Source of the DNA: Treponema sp.
Lineage (GTDB): Bacteria; Spirochaetota; Spirochaetia; Treponematales; Breznakiellaceae
Reading direction: 5' to 3'
NCBI GenBank assembly: GCA_031258505.1
Contig: JAIRMT010000003.1
Location: forward strand, 1-7,869
DNA length: 7,869 bases
In this document: positions 1 to 7,392 of the stretch, piece after piece
How the letters are laid out: every line of letters starts with the position of its first letter
How positions within the stretch are numbered: the stretch's first letter is position 1
Notes under the pieces: generated by a model
What the model was told of the DNA's origin: nothing
Databases searched by the model: none
The model's input: only the letters and a program-made list of their open reading frames with translations
Program-made: the position numbers and the translations under genes

Positions 1-1508
1 TTTTCTACCTGCGTCCGAAGCGCCCTGATTGCCGCCGGCACATCTCCCGCCATGCCGCTGATGAGCGGCGTGTAATACTCGGCCACTATGGACTCAACCA
101 TGGCAACCTCCGAAGTAATGCGCGACTTGTCAAAACTAAACCCGTCAAACAAGTGATCCGGCTTAATATTCTTGTTCCACGACGCCTCAAGCGCCCTAGC
201 TTTTAAGTCAACCGGCGTGGGATTGGCCACATACTCGGTACGCGACAGATTCTGATTGTTCCAACCCCAGTTGCAGTACGCGCCCGGGCTGAAATCCGCT
301 GATCTCGCCAGCTTCTCATACTGGTCGTCGCCAACCGGCTTCCAATGCGTACCCTCAATACCGTAGAGCGCCAGATCGTGAATCTCCTTATCAGTGTACA
401 AAAGGTCAAGCGCCATCATCGCCCGCTCTTTTTTCTTGCTTGCCGCGTTAATAGCCATGCCATTGTTGATATACGGCTTCACTCCTTTGGGAATATTCGG
501 GTAAAGGTCGTACATATTGATATTCCACGCTGGATGCGCCTTGTTCGCCTCGTCCACAAAGCTCTTAACCGAGCCGAGATTCCAGCTCATAGACACCGCA
601 GTCCCGCGAAGCAAACCATCCTGCCGCTGATCCGTTGAGGCAAGGGAATCTTTTGACCAGAAACCCCACTCGTAATACGTTTTCATGGCTTGGCAATATT
701 GCTCGAACAGCGGCCAGTCAAGAAGATAGGTAACTTTGGTGTCGCTTGGGTCTTGGGTGTGGTAAATAAAGAACTCGCTCATGGAACCGGGCATAACAGC
801 CATGCCGTTTTGCCGGAAATAATCGTACAGTAAACCGCCGCTCGCGTTGCCCAGCGGAGATATGCCAGCGCTTGCCTGATCCGCCGCGACCTTACCATAG
901 AACTCAAGCAGCTGATCAAGACTCGTTATATCAGTATAGCCGTATTTCGCCATAATATCCCCGCGCAGCGCAACTACATCCGCGTTAAACTCGTTCTGAT
1001 ACTGGGGAATCATGTAGATTTTCCCCGCAATAGCAGCCTGATCCCAGCCAACTTGCGGTACAGTCGCCTTAATGCCCGGCGCGTACTTCTGTATAAACTC
1101 AGGACTCAGCGCGTAGAAGCCGCCCATAGCCGCCGTAGTCTCATAGTGCGCCCATTGCGCCGCAGTAAAAATCAGGTCAAAGTCCTCTCCGCCGGAAAAA
1201 AGCAGCGGATACTTCTGCCCATGTTCCGCCCAGGAAAGAAATGATACAGAAATAGTCGTATTCAGTTTCTCCTGAAACCTTTTGTTGAGTTCGGCATATA
1301 CTATGTCAAAATCCTTGGGCTTATCTCCAAGCAGATACATCTTAATTGTCTGCGGCGCGGAAACATCAATCCCATTATAGGTTTTGCTTCCGCTTGCTCC
1401 GCCAGACGCGGCGCCTTGCGCGCCTCCGCCGCCAAAAACCATACCAGACGCCATTACAAAAAGCAGCCCGATAAACAGCCTTCCATGTGCAAAGATAGTT
1501 CTTTTCAT
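1..1508 (-). CDS. Extracellular sugar-binding protein of an ABC importer, LplA-like (3' end outside window)
   Basis: Solute-binding component that would capture an oligosaccharide or sugar derivative outside the inner membrane and hand it to the two permeases encoded upstream. About 502 residues are visible with no stop codon. LplA-type proteins are roughly 500-540 residues, so only a short C-terminal tail should be missing. The start ATG (1508-1506) follows GGAGG (1521-1517) by 8 bases. Residues 1-29 look like a signal peptide: basic MKR, a hydrophobic stretch around residues 11-25, then MVFGGGGAQG. There is no lipobox Cys, so lipid anchoring is not supported. The Trp- and Tyr-rich C-terminal part (about 345-502, including YGIEGTHWK and NWGWNNQN) resembles the DUF3502 region of LplA-like proteins. 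It is the last visible gene of the operon, 60 bases after the second permease. The family call is firm; the substrate cannot be read from sequence. Confidence 0.9.
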   Translation of the reverse strand, partial: MKRTIFAHGRLFIGLLFVMASGMVFGGGGAQGAASGGASGSKTYNGIDVSAPQTIKMYLLGDKPKDFDIVYAELNKRFQEKLNTTISVSFLSWAEHGQKYPLLFSGGEDFDLIFTAAQWAHYETTAAMGGFYALSPEFIQKYAPGIKATVPQVGWDQAAIAGKIYMIPQYQNEFNADVVALRGDIMAKYGYTDITSLDQLLEFYGKVAADQASAGISPLGNASGGLLYDYFRQNGMAVMPGSMSEFFIYHTQDPSDTKVTYLLDWPLFEQYCQAMKTYYEWGFWSKDSLASTDQRQDGLLRGTAVSMSWNLGSVKSFVDEANKAHPAWNINMYDLYPNIPKGVKPYINNGMAINAASKKKERAMMALDLLYTDKEIHDLALYGIEGTHWKPVGDDQYEKLARSADFSPGAYCNWGWNNQNLSRTEYVANPTPVDLKARALEASWNKNIKPDHLFDGFSFDKSRITSEVAMVESIVAEYYTPLISGMAGDVPAAIRALRTQVE

Positions 1509-1541
1509 CTATCTTTCCTCCATTAAATTAAAATATTGCTG

Positions 1542-1559
1542 CAGGTCTATAAAAACCTG
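1542..1559 (-). other. Small hairpin between permease and binding-protein genes
   Basis: CAGGT (1542-1546) and ACCTG (1555-1559) form a perfect 5-bp stem around an 8-base AT-rich loop. It lies in the 60-base gap between the permease stop codon and the ribosome binding site of the solute-binding protein gene. In many ABC operons an intergenic hairpin at this point stabilises or partly terminates the mRNA so that the binding protein is made in excess. Here that role is only inferred; the stem is short and could occur by chance. Confidence 0.3.
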
Positions 1560-1568
1560 ACAATTCCC

Positions 1569-2492
1569 CTAACCTTTAACCGCTCCTATGGTTATACCCT
1601 GCACAAAATACTTCTGCACCAGCGGATATAAAAGCACAATAGGCCCGGTTACAACCACAGTCAGCGCCATTTTAAGCGTTTGCGTCGGCATATTGATAGC
1701 AGCCGCAACATCAGCCCCAACCGCATTAGACGCGATTATCTTTTTATACGCTTCTATATTATTAACCTGATTGTATAAGAAATACTGGAGCGGCTGCATC
1801 TTTTCATTGGAAATATAAAGCATGGCGTTATACCAGTCGTTCCAGTAGGCCAGCGCGATAAAAAGCCCCACTGTGGCGAGCGCGGGCTTCAGCATCGGCA
1901 TAATCACCTGAATAAGCGTCCGAAACTCCCCGCAGCCGTCAATTTTGGCCGCATCAGACAGCGAATCAGGTATAACCATGATATAGCTCTTCATAATAAG
2001 CAGGTTATACACGCTAAACAGAAACGGTACTAACAGCGCAAGGTAATTATTCTTCATGTGCAGGTAGCGCGTCATAAGAATATATGAAGGAACCAGCCCG
2101 CCGTTAAACAGAGTGGTAAAATAAAAGAAAAAGGAAAAACGATTCCTCCACGCAAAATCTTTCCTCGAAAGCACATACGCGGTCATCGTCTGTATAAAAA
2201 GCCCAAGCGCGGTACCGCAAAGCGTAAGTAAAATAGTAATCACATAAGCCCGCGCAATAACCGACGGCTCCTTAAAAACAGTCTTATACGCCTCCAGAGA
2301 AATATCCCGCGGCAGGAGGGAAAAACCCTGAAGCTGCACTGATGTTTCCGAAGAAAATGACGCCGACAATACCATGATGAACGGCACAAGACACACCAGC
2401 GCCACAAAGCCGTTGAGCGTATACGCAATCATGGACAACACCTTTGAATCCCATTTGCGCCTAATTTTATAGCGCGCTGTTCCGCTTGTCAT
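1569..2492 (-). CDS. Carbohydrate ABC transporter permease, LplC/YtcP-like (CUT1 family)
   Basis: One of two integral inner-membrane subunits of a binding-protein-dependent sugar importer. It has 307 residues, the usual length for the family. Hydrophobic segments judged by eye lie near residues 24-46, 82-106, 118-140, 150-170, 200-218 and 273-292, consistent with six membrane helices. The cytoplasmic EAA-type loop that docks on the ATPase is recognisable as DAAKIDGCGEF (about 180-190) followed by IMPMLKP, with the conserved Gly at 186. The C-terminus GAVKG is typical of LplC/YtcP-type permeases. The start ATG is preceded by a run of G (2502-2498) five bases upstream, lying within the 18-base gap after the upstream permease gene, so the two are clearly co-transcribed. 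No defect is seen. The family is secure; the transported sugar is unknown. Confidence 0.93.
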   Translation of the reverse strand: MTSGTARYKIRRKWDSKVLSMIAYTLNGFVALVCLVPFIMVLSASFSSETSVQLQGFSLLPRDISLEAYKTVFKEPSVIARAYVITILLTLCGTALGLFIQTMTAYVLSRKDFAWRNRFSFFFYFTTLFNGGLVPSYILMTRYLHMKNNYLALLVPFLFSVYNLLIMKSYIMVIPDSLSDAAKIDGCGEFRTLIQVIMPMLKPALATVGLFIALAYWNDWYNAMLYISNEKMQPLQYFLYNQVNNIEAYKKIIASNAVGADVAAAINMPTQTLKMALTVVVTGPIVLLYPLVQKYFVQGITIGAVKG

Positions 2493-2510
2493 CTATTCCC
2501 CCTTTATAAA

Positions 2511-3434
2511 TTAGAAGAGACTGTAATCTGGGTCATACAGTTTCACCGCTTTATTCGCCAAAAGTATTGTGATAAAGCACAAAATTGACTGATATAAACC
2601 AGCCGCCGCTGACATACCAAAATCGTTATTGTTTATAAGCGCGCGGAAGGTAAAGGTATCAATAACATCAGTAGCGTTATGTAGAAGCCCGTTATTGCCA
2701 ACGAGGTTGTAAAACATATCGAAATTGCCCCTAAATATACCGCCTATAGCAAGAAGAAGCAGAATAATCACCGTCGGCATCATAAGAGGTATGCTTATTT
2801 TGAATATCCGCTGAAATTCATTTGCCCCTTCAATATAAGCCGCCTCGTAGAGCGAGGTGTCTATGCCCATGAGCGCCGCAAGATACATCACCGAGCCATA
2901 GCCAACGCCCTTCCACGCGCCAAAAAACGTAAGGATGAGCGGCCAGACTTTGCCGTCCGCGTAAAAATTAATTTTCTCCCCGCCCAGCGCCTGAATAATG
3001 GAATTAAGAAAGCCAAAATCATAGCTGAGGATATTAAAGGCGAGAACAGAGACAATGACCCATGAGATAAAGTAGGGTAAAAACATCACTGATTGTGAAA
3101 TCTTACGAAAATACCGGTTTTTCATTTCCACAAGGAGTATCGCCACCGCCATCTGCAGCGCCGTGTTAAAAACTATGAACAGAATGTTGTATAGCACGGT
3201 ATTTTTGGTAACGAGCAGGGCTTTACCCGACTGAAAGAAAAACTCAAAGTTTTTGAAGCCGTTCCATGGGGACTTGAATATCCCATCAACATAGTTATAC
3301 TTCTTGAACGCCATAACAATACCGGCCATTGGCAGGTAGGCGAAGACAATAGTATAGACAAGCGCCGGAATCAGCATAATTAAAAACACCCGATACTTGA
3401 CAAAGCGGTTAAGGAAGGTCTCTTTGTTCGACAT
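2511..3434 (-). CDS. Carbohydrate ABC transporter permease, LplB-like (CUT1 family)
   Basis: First gene of the operon and partner of the second permease in forming the membrane channel. It has 307 residues with hydrophobic segments by eye near 14-41, 77-102, 114-136, 163-190, 217-235 and 275-296. The ATPase-docking loop is textbook: EAAYIEGANEFQRIFKISIP at about 197-216, with EAA at 197-199 and Gly at 203, followed by LMMP. The C-terminus, KLYDPDYSLF, resembles other LplB-type permeases, which often end in a similar short aromatic tail. The start ATG at 3434 is supported by AAGGAG (plus strand 3442-3447) upstream. A candidate promoter lies about 55 bases upstream. No ATPase gene lies next to it; importers of this subfamily often rely on a shared MsmX/UgpC-type ATPase encoded elsewhere, which is an inference here. 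Confidence 0.94.
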   Translation of the reverse strand: MSNKETFLNRFVKYRVFLIMLIPALVYTIVFAYLPMAGIVMAFKKYNYVDGIFKSPWNGFKNFEFFFQSGKALLVTKNTVLYNILFIVFNTALQMAVAILLVEMKNRYFRKISQSVMFLPYFISWVIVSVLAFNILSYDFGFLNSIIQALGGEKINFYADGKVWPLILTFFGAWKGVGYGSVMYLAALMGIDTSLYEAAYIEGANEFQRIFKISIPLMMPTVIILLLLAIGGIFRGNFDMFYNLVGNNGLLHNATDVIDTFTFRALINNNDFGMSAAAGLYQSILCFITILLANKAVKLYDPDYSLF

Positions 3435-3489
3435 ATTCAGTCTCCTTGTTCCCCTGTTTCATACATTCAGCCTAAACCTGCCGCCATTT

Positions 3490-3498
3490 CTTATAACA
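3490..3498 (-). promoter_or_regulatory. Candidate extended -10 promoter of the transporter operon
   Basis: Read on the minus strand this is TGT followed by TATAAG: five of six matches to TATAAT plus the TGn extension that can substitute for a good -35 box. No convincing -35 hexamer lies 16-18 bases upstream; that stretch is a T-run. Transcription would begin near 3483, giving a leader of about 50 bases that carries the AAGGAG ribosome binding site of the first permease. It is the only good match in the right place. Confidence 0.45.
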
Positions 3499-3549
3499 TA
3501 GACTAACTTGCAAAAAACATGGATAATTCTGCTTTTTTTTAAACAAAGC

Positions 3550-3633
3550 GCCTGACCTGTCTTCACGCCATAGGCCGGAGCGAAGGCGGCGCGCATGAAA
3601 AGCGGCTGGTCAGGCAGACTTATGCTCTGTCTG
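3550..3633. repeat. Nested inverted repeats (possible structured or operator element)
   Basis: A perfect 8-bp inverted repeat, GCCTGACC (3550-3557) and GGTCAGGC (3608-3615), encloses a second pair, CTTC (3561-3564) with GAAG (3582-3585), which itself encloses GCC-ATA-GGC (3567-3575). Immediately after, CAGAC (3615-3619) pairs with GTCTG (3629-3633) around a 9-base loop. The outer arms are 50 bases apart. The nesting is compatible with a folded RNA or a pair of protein sites, but both strands fold equally well and no known riboswitch class is recognised. Confidence 0.35.
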
Positions 3634-3846
3634 ATGGTTTTGTAGAAGCGGCTGATGCGGCTGATGGCATAGGCGTTTCAGCGAGGTCTGCGAAGTATCC
3701 GCAGGATTCTCCGCAAGTTCTGGAAAGGTCTAGCAAAGTTTCATAGGGTTCTTGGAATGTTTGGGATGGGCTGGCAAAACGCCGCAGACAGCTGGAATCT
3801 TATGCGCCATGCTCCTGAAGTTCTATGAAACACGTAAAAACATACC

Positions 3847-3852
3847 TTGACA
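3847..3852 (+). promoter_or_regulatory. Perfect -35-like hexamer overlapping an alternative TTG start
   Basis: TTGACA matches the -35 consensus exactly. At the ideal 17-base spacing the -10 position (3870-3875, CAACAT) matches TATAAT at only three places; TATACC at 3865 is too close. If this promoter works, transcription would begin at about 3882-3883, right at the ATG of the pseudouridine synthase gene, giving a leaderless mRNA. The same bases also provide the TTG of a longer in-frame start, so the two readings exclude each other. Confidence 0.3.
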
Positions 3853-3882
3853 GTCAAAAAAGAGTATACCAACATACAAAAC

Positions 3883-4620
3883 ATGAAACAGCAGGCGCTC
3901 TTTAGCGTAGTGTATGAAGACAAACAGATTATGGCGGTGAACAAGGCTTCAGGTGTCGCGGTGGGGGGCGACCGCTGGGATGCGGCAAAGGAACGGCTTG
4001 ACCTGCTTTTGCCCTATCGCGTGTTCACGGTACACCGCATTGACCGCGACACGTCCGGGCTGGTGCTATTTGCGCGGGATGAGGAGACTCAGCGGCAGCT
4101 TTCAGTCGCGTTTGAGAACCGGCTGGTGAAGAAACGCTACATCGCCATTATCCACGGCAGGCCCGCATGGGCTGAAACCACCTGCGAGCTTTCCCTTGTG
4201 CCAGACGGGGATAAGCAGCACCGTACCATTATCGATCAGTATCAGGGCAAAAAGTCGCGTACCGTGTTCAGGGTTCTGGGAAGCGTGGGAACCTATAGCG
4301 TGATTGAGGCGCTGCCTGAAACTGGACGCACCCACCAGATTCGCGTTCATCTGGCAAGGCTGGGTTATCCGCTGGTTTGTGATTCTCTGTATGGCAGGAG
4401 TCAGAAACCCGTGCTGCTCTCTTCGTTCAAGCGCGGCTGGCGCGGGGATACATTTGAGGAACGTCCCCTGCTCGCCCGTCTTGGGCTGCACGCGCTCTCG
4501 CTTGTTACGCTTGAAAGAAAGTTCCACGCGCCTCTGGCGCGGGATATGGCGGCGCTCATCACGCAGATGGGGAAAAACACCGGCAATGAGGCGCTGCTGT
4601 CGCTCTTGGGTGAACAGTAG
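3883..4620 (+). CDS. RluA-family RNA pseudouridine synthase
   Basis: Isomerises specific uridines to pseudouridine in cytoplasmic rRNA or tRNA. From the ATG at 3883 it has 245 residues. The catalytic motif HRIDRDTSGL (about 51-60) contains the essential Asp at 54. The second family motif, GRTHQIRVH (about 148-156), and the C-terminal LHALSL segment (about 202-207), matching the LHA of the family, are also present. There is no N-terminal S4 RNA-binding domain; the protein begins directly with the catalytic fold, as in RluA or TruC, so the exact target cannot be assigned. An in-frame TTG at 3847 would add 12 residues of non-conserved sequence; the frame closes with TAA at 3835. Neither start has a Shine-Dalgarno sequence. 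I prefer ATG because the family similarity begins just after it. The gene stands alone and converges on recG. Confidence 0.9.
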   Translation: MKQQALFSVVYEDKQIMAVNKASGVAVGGDRWDAAKERLDLLLPYRVFTVHRIDRDTSGLVLFARDEETQRQLSVAFENRLVKKRYIAIIHGRPAWAETTCELSLVPDGDKQHRTIIDQYQGKKSRTVFRVLGSVGTYSVIEALPETGRTHQIRVHLARLGYPLVCDSLYGRSQKPVLLSSFKRGWRGDTFEERPLLARLGLHALSLVTLERKFHAPLARDMAALITQMGKNTGNEALLSLLGEQ

Positions 4621-4641
4621 CGCCAGATGAGCAGGGGAAAG

Positions 4642-6717
4642 CTATAATGTGATGTTGGCAAAGGGCGGGGCGCGTTTGAGTACCTGTGCGACACATTGAT
4701 GCTCGCTCTGGACCAGCTCAGGGTCTGCTTCCAGCATGGCAAAAGCATCGGCGCGGGCATGTTCAAGGATGTTTATGTCCCGCACCAGATCAGCGATACT
4801 CAAACCAATGTTGCCTGACTGCTCAATACCCGCGATCTGACCTGGGCCGCGAAGCCGCAGGTCTTCCTCGGCGATAATAAAACCATCCGTGTTGTTCTTC
4901 ATCACTTTAAGCCGTTCTCTGGCGTTATCCGAGAGGCGATTGTTCTCATCATCAGCATAAACAAGGAAACAGTAGGACTGTTCACTGCCTCGTCCTACGC
5001 GCCCCCTCAACTGATGCAAGGCGGAAAGCCCGAAACGTTCGGCGTGTTCAATAACCATGCAAGTGGCGTTTGGCACGTCAACGCCCACTTCGACCACGCT
5101 TGTAGCCACAAGTACGCGAATCACGCCCTTACGGAAGTTTTCCATGGTTATCCGCTTTTCCTCCTCGCTCAACTTCGAGTGAATCAGCGACATATCGTAC
5201 TCAGGGAAGATTTCCTCAGAAAGCCGGGTTGCCATAGACTCAGCGGCCTTGAGCGACTTGTTTTCGTCAGCCTCAATAAGCGGATACACGAAGTATGCCT
5301 GCCTGCCTGCTGCAAGCTGCTTTCGTACAAAGTCATAGACATTCGTCTCATTGGATTGAAGCGCGAGGTGCGTGATAACTGGCTTTCTTCCCGGCGGCAT
5401 ATCCCGAATGATTGACACGTCCATGTCTCCGAAAACCGTGAGCGCCAGCGTGCGCGGTATAGGCGTGGCGCTCATCATCAGGAGGTCGGGCTGTTCGCCC
5501 TTCTCCACAATCGCCTGACGCTGTAAAACTCCGAAGCGGTGCTGTTCATCAATCACGACCAGCCGCAGGTTTCTGTAATACACATCTCTTGAGAAAAGCG
5601 CATGAGTTCCTATTACAAAGTCAATTTGACCAAGAGCAAGGTTTTTGAGAAGCTGGGCGCGGCCCGATGATTTGATGTTACCAGTGAGAAACGCAGGCCG
5701 CAGACCAAGTGGTTCCAGAAGCCGCGCCGCGTTTTCGGCGTGCTGACGCGCCAGTAACTCGGTGGGAGCCATAAGCGCCGCCTGTCCACCCATTTCAGCT
5801 ACCCTGAGTGCCGCCAGAAACGCTATCAGTGTTTTCCCGGAACCAACATCGCCCTGAATCAGTCGCGCCATAGGGTATGGCCCGTCCATGTCCCGGTTAA
5901 TATCGGCGAGCGCCACGAGTTGCCCCTGAGTGAGGCTGAAAGGCAGGCGCTCAAGCAGACGCCTTTGCAAAGAGGAAATCGGCGCGTCAGGCGATTGCCT
6001 GCCTGACGTCTGACGCCGCTCAATGGCCCGTTTCACCACCACTATTTCAAGGTAAAAAAGCTCTTCGTATACGAGCGTTTGTTTTGCCCGTTCCAGTTCC
6101 TCAAGCGAAGTGGGGAAATGAATCGTCCTGATTGCCTGGGATTTGGGGAAAAGTCCCCGACGCTCAATGAGATAAGCCGGCACCTCGTCCTCAAGCGGCT
6201 TGGCGTACTGATCGAGCGCCTGTTTCATACAGCGCCGCAGCGTACCGGCTCTTAACTTTGCGCTTAAACGGTAGACGGGTATAAGACAGCCAAAATTTTT
6301 GCCCGCTTCACCCTGAACCGGTTCTATCTCAAAGGTACTGGACTGAAGCTCCCCATATTTATAGGAGAAAGTTCCCCAAAGCCAGTATTGCTTCCCTACC
6401 AAGAGTTGGTTTTGAAGAAAGGGGCGCTTGAAACAGACCAGCACACCCTGTCCACTCGCGTCCTCAACATGAACCTTGAGGGTTCTCATTGCCCCAAAGC
6501 CGAACCAGTCATGGGCAATGACCCGAACCTGTGTACAAACGGTTGCGTGCTGGAATTCTGTGATAGGGACAATCCGGCTTCGGTCTTCCCAATCGCGGGG
6601 ATAATAGCACAAAAACCCACTCACACTAGTAACGCCGAGGCGGGTAAACGCGCTCCTCAGCTCAGTACCCACGCCTTTGATATGGTCAAGCGACGCATTT
6701 AGTTCCCGCAAAAACAT
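4642..6717 (-). CDS. recG: ATP-dependent DNA helicase RecG
   Basis: Double-stranded DNA translocase that remodels stalled replication forks and branched recombination intermediates in the cytoplasm. At 691 residues it matches the usual RecG length. The N-terminus carries a GVG helix-hairpin-like element (15-17) and YYPRDWEDRS (38-47), followed by the OB-fold wedge domain (about 55-150). Helicase motifs follow in order: Walker A GDVGSGKT (289-296), MAPTELLARQH (316-326), DEQH box (390-393), SATPIPRT (416-423), VATSVVEVGVDVPNA (538-552) and QLRGRVGRG (569-577). The TRG region GFIIAEEDLRLRGPG (612-626) is intact but continues as GIEQSG where many RecG proteins have GTRQSG. The start lies three bases after the yggT stop with no clear Shine-Dalgarno sequence, suggesting translational coupling. 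The TAG stop is 21 bases from the end of the convergent gene, and no terminator hairpin is seen between them. Confidence 0.98.
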   Translation of the reverse strand: MFLRELNASLDHIKGVGTELRSAFTRLGVTSVSGFLCYYPRDWEDRSRIVPITEFQHATVCTQVRVIAHDWFGFGAMRTLKVHVEDASGQGVLVCFKRPFLQNQLLVGKQYWLWGTFSYKYGELQSSTFEIEPVQGEAGKNFGCLIPVYRLSAKLRAGTLRRCMKQALDQYAKPLEDEVPAYLIERRGLFPKSQAIRTIHFPTSLEELERAKQTLVYEELFYLEIVVVKRAIERRQTSGRQSPDAPISSLQRRLLERLPFSLTQGQLVALADINRDMDGPYPMARLIQGDVGSGKTLIAFLAALRVAEMGGQAALMAPTELLARQHAENAARLLEPLGLRPAFLTGNIKSSGRAQLLKNLALGQIDFVIGTHALFSRDVYYRNLRLVVIDEQHRFGVLQRQAIVEKGEQPDLLMMSATPIPRTLALTVFGDMDVSIIRDMPPGRKPVITHLALQSNETNVYDFVRKQLAAGRQAYFVYPLIEADENKSLKAAESMATRLSEEIFPEYDMSLIHSKLSEEEKRITMENFRKGVIRVLVATSVVEVGVDVPNATCMVIEHAERFGLSALHQLRGRVGRGSEQSYCFLVYADDENNRLSDNARERLKVMKNNTDGFIIAEEDLRLRGPGQIAGIEQSGNIGLSIADLVRDINILEHARADAFAMLEADPELVQSEHQCVAQVLKRAPPFANITL

Positions 6718-6720
6718 GCT

Positions 6721-7311
6721 TTATAGAGGGAAGCGTTCTAGTAACGAAATTGCGAAACCAACCAGAAAATGGATACCTACGGAGATACCGACCAGACTCA
6801 AGATCGACACGATGAGACCGTTCCGATAATTGACGATACGCGGCCCAAAGAGAATACGCTTGATACGGTACAGCACGGGCTGGGAAATGGTGTCCACCAT
6901 CTTCCAGAAGGGGTTGTAGTAGATGTCCTGTCGCGCCAGGTAAGCGATCAGGCGCAGTATCAGTACGATGGAGAAGAAGCCCAGCAGAAAAGACGTTGCC
7001 GACCATAGCGCTGATACCAGCATTGCCAGAATGATCCCCAGCCTGATCTGCCCATAGTGCGCAATGGTTAGAAAGACCTGGTTCACGAGCGAAAGCGCCG
7101 CCATTGCCACAATCGGGGACAAGTCCAGCATACCGGTTCGCAGCACGGTAAAGCGTCGGAACCAGTTCAGATACGGATCGGTAATGCGGCTGAGGATTTC
7201 AAGCGGTCTGCCATACTGAGCCCCGCTGAACCAAGTAAGCATGATCCGCACAAAGATCAGGATCATGTAGAGACTGGTGAGAGTCGCCAGAACATTCATA
7301 AGTGCTTGCAT
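6721..7311 (-). CDS. yggT: YggT family integral membrane protein, two-repeat form
   Basis: Small inner-membrane protein of 196 residues. It contains two YggT units. The first (about 8-90) has FVRIMLTWF and the ITDPYLNWFRRF loop, then DLSPIVAM. The second (about 105-185) has LRLIAYLARQDI and ISQPVLYRIKRILF. Each unit has two hydrophobic stretches around an amphipathic D/QPxLxxxR-type loop, giving about four membrane segments in total. The biochemical role of the family is not settled; relatives have been linked to osmotic tolerance, cell division and membrane organisation. The start ATG (7311-7309) has no Shine-Dalgarno sequence, but an in-frame TAA four codons upstream (7323-7321) excludes any longer ATG form. 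An ATG at codon 5 is the only near alternative. It is followed at once by recG. Confidence 0.93.
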   Translation of the reverse strand: MQALMNVLATLTSLYMILIFVRIMLTWFSGAQYGRPLEILSRITDPYLNWFRRFTVLRTGMLDLSPIVAMAALSLVNQVFLTIAHYGQIRLGIILAMLVSALWSATSFLLGFFSIVLILRLIAYLARQDIYYNPFWKMVDTISQPVLYRIKRILFGPRIVNYRNGLIVSILSLVGISVGIHFLVGFAISLLERFPL

Positions 7312-7375
7312 ATCTATAACTTAGCAGAACATTTCGATTACGTCGAGATCGATTTTGTGTGAGCGGCCTGAGAAA

Positions 7376-7392
7376 AGTTCAGCACGTGAACT
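7376..7392. promoter_or_regulatory. Operator-like perfect dyad upstream of yggT
   Basis: AGTTCA (7376-7381) and TGAACT (7387-7392) are exact inverted repeats around GCACG, with CACGTG overlapping the centre. The element lies 65 bases upstream of the yggT start codon. It also lies where a -35 box would be for a plus-strand TATGAT (7399-7404). It could be a regulator binding site; no specific regulator is recognised. Confidence 0.3.

Larger units (their letters stand above)
3435..3846. other. Gene-free divergent intergenic region
   Basis: About 410 bases separate the minus-strand transporter operon from the plus-strand pseudouridine synthase gene. The permease-proximal part (3435-3540) is AT-rich with an 8-T run at 3533-3540 and contains the likely operon promoter. 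The part from 3541 on is more GC-rich and holds inverted repeats (3550-3633) and a 9-bp direct repeat, GCGGCTGAT twice, near 3648-3665. I see no gene with a credible start and ribosome binding site. The plus-strand frame 3543-3746 is open for 67 codons but lacks ATG, GTG or TTG. Confidence 0.6.

Noticed and set aside
1533..1563. Internal promoter before the binding-protein gene (TTGTCA on the minus strand)
   Set aside because: The -35-like hexamer is good, but at 16-18 bases spacing the -10 matches only three of six; the best TATTTT is 22 bases away.
3741..3944. 67-codon open frame on the minus strand spanning the start of the pseudouridine synthase gene
   Set aside because: It overlaps the N-terminal coding region of a clear gene in the opposite direction, has no ribosome binding site, and its Cys/Phe-rich translation matches no family I know.
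4102..4527. 141-codon open frame on the minus strand
   Set aside because: It lies wholly opposite the pseudouridine synthase gene, whose catalytic motifs are clear. The translation looks like no known protein and it has no ribosome binding site.
4621..4641. Shared terminator between the convergent pseudouridine synthase and recG genes
   Set aside because: The 21-base gap contains no inverted repeat and no T-run on either strand.
5014..5415. 133-codon open frame on the plus strand
   Set aside because: It is antisense to the helicase core of recG, which carries all expected motifs; it is a by-product of recG codon usage.
6388..6702. 104-codon open frame on the plus strand
   Set aside because: It is antisense to the N-terminal wedge region of recG, with no supporting start signal or recognisable domain.
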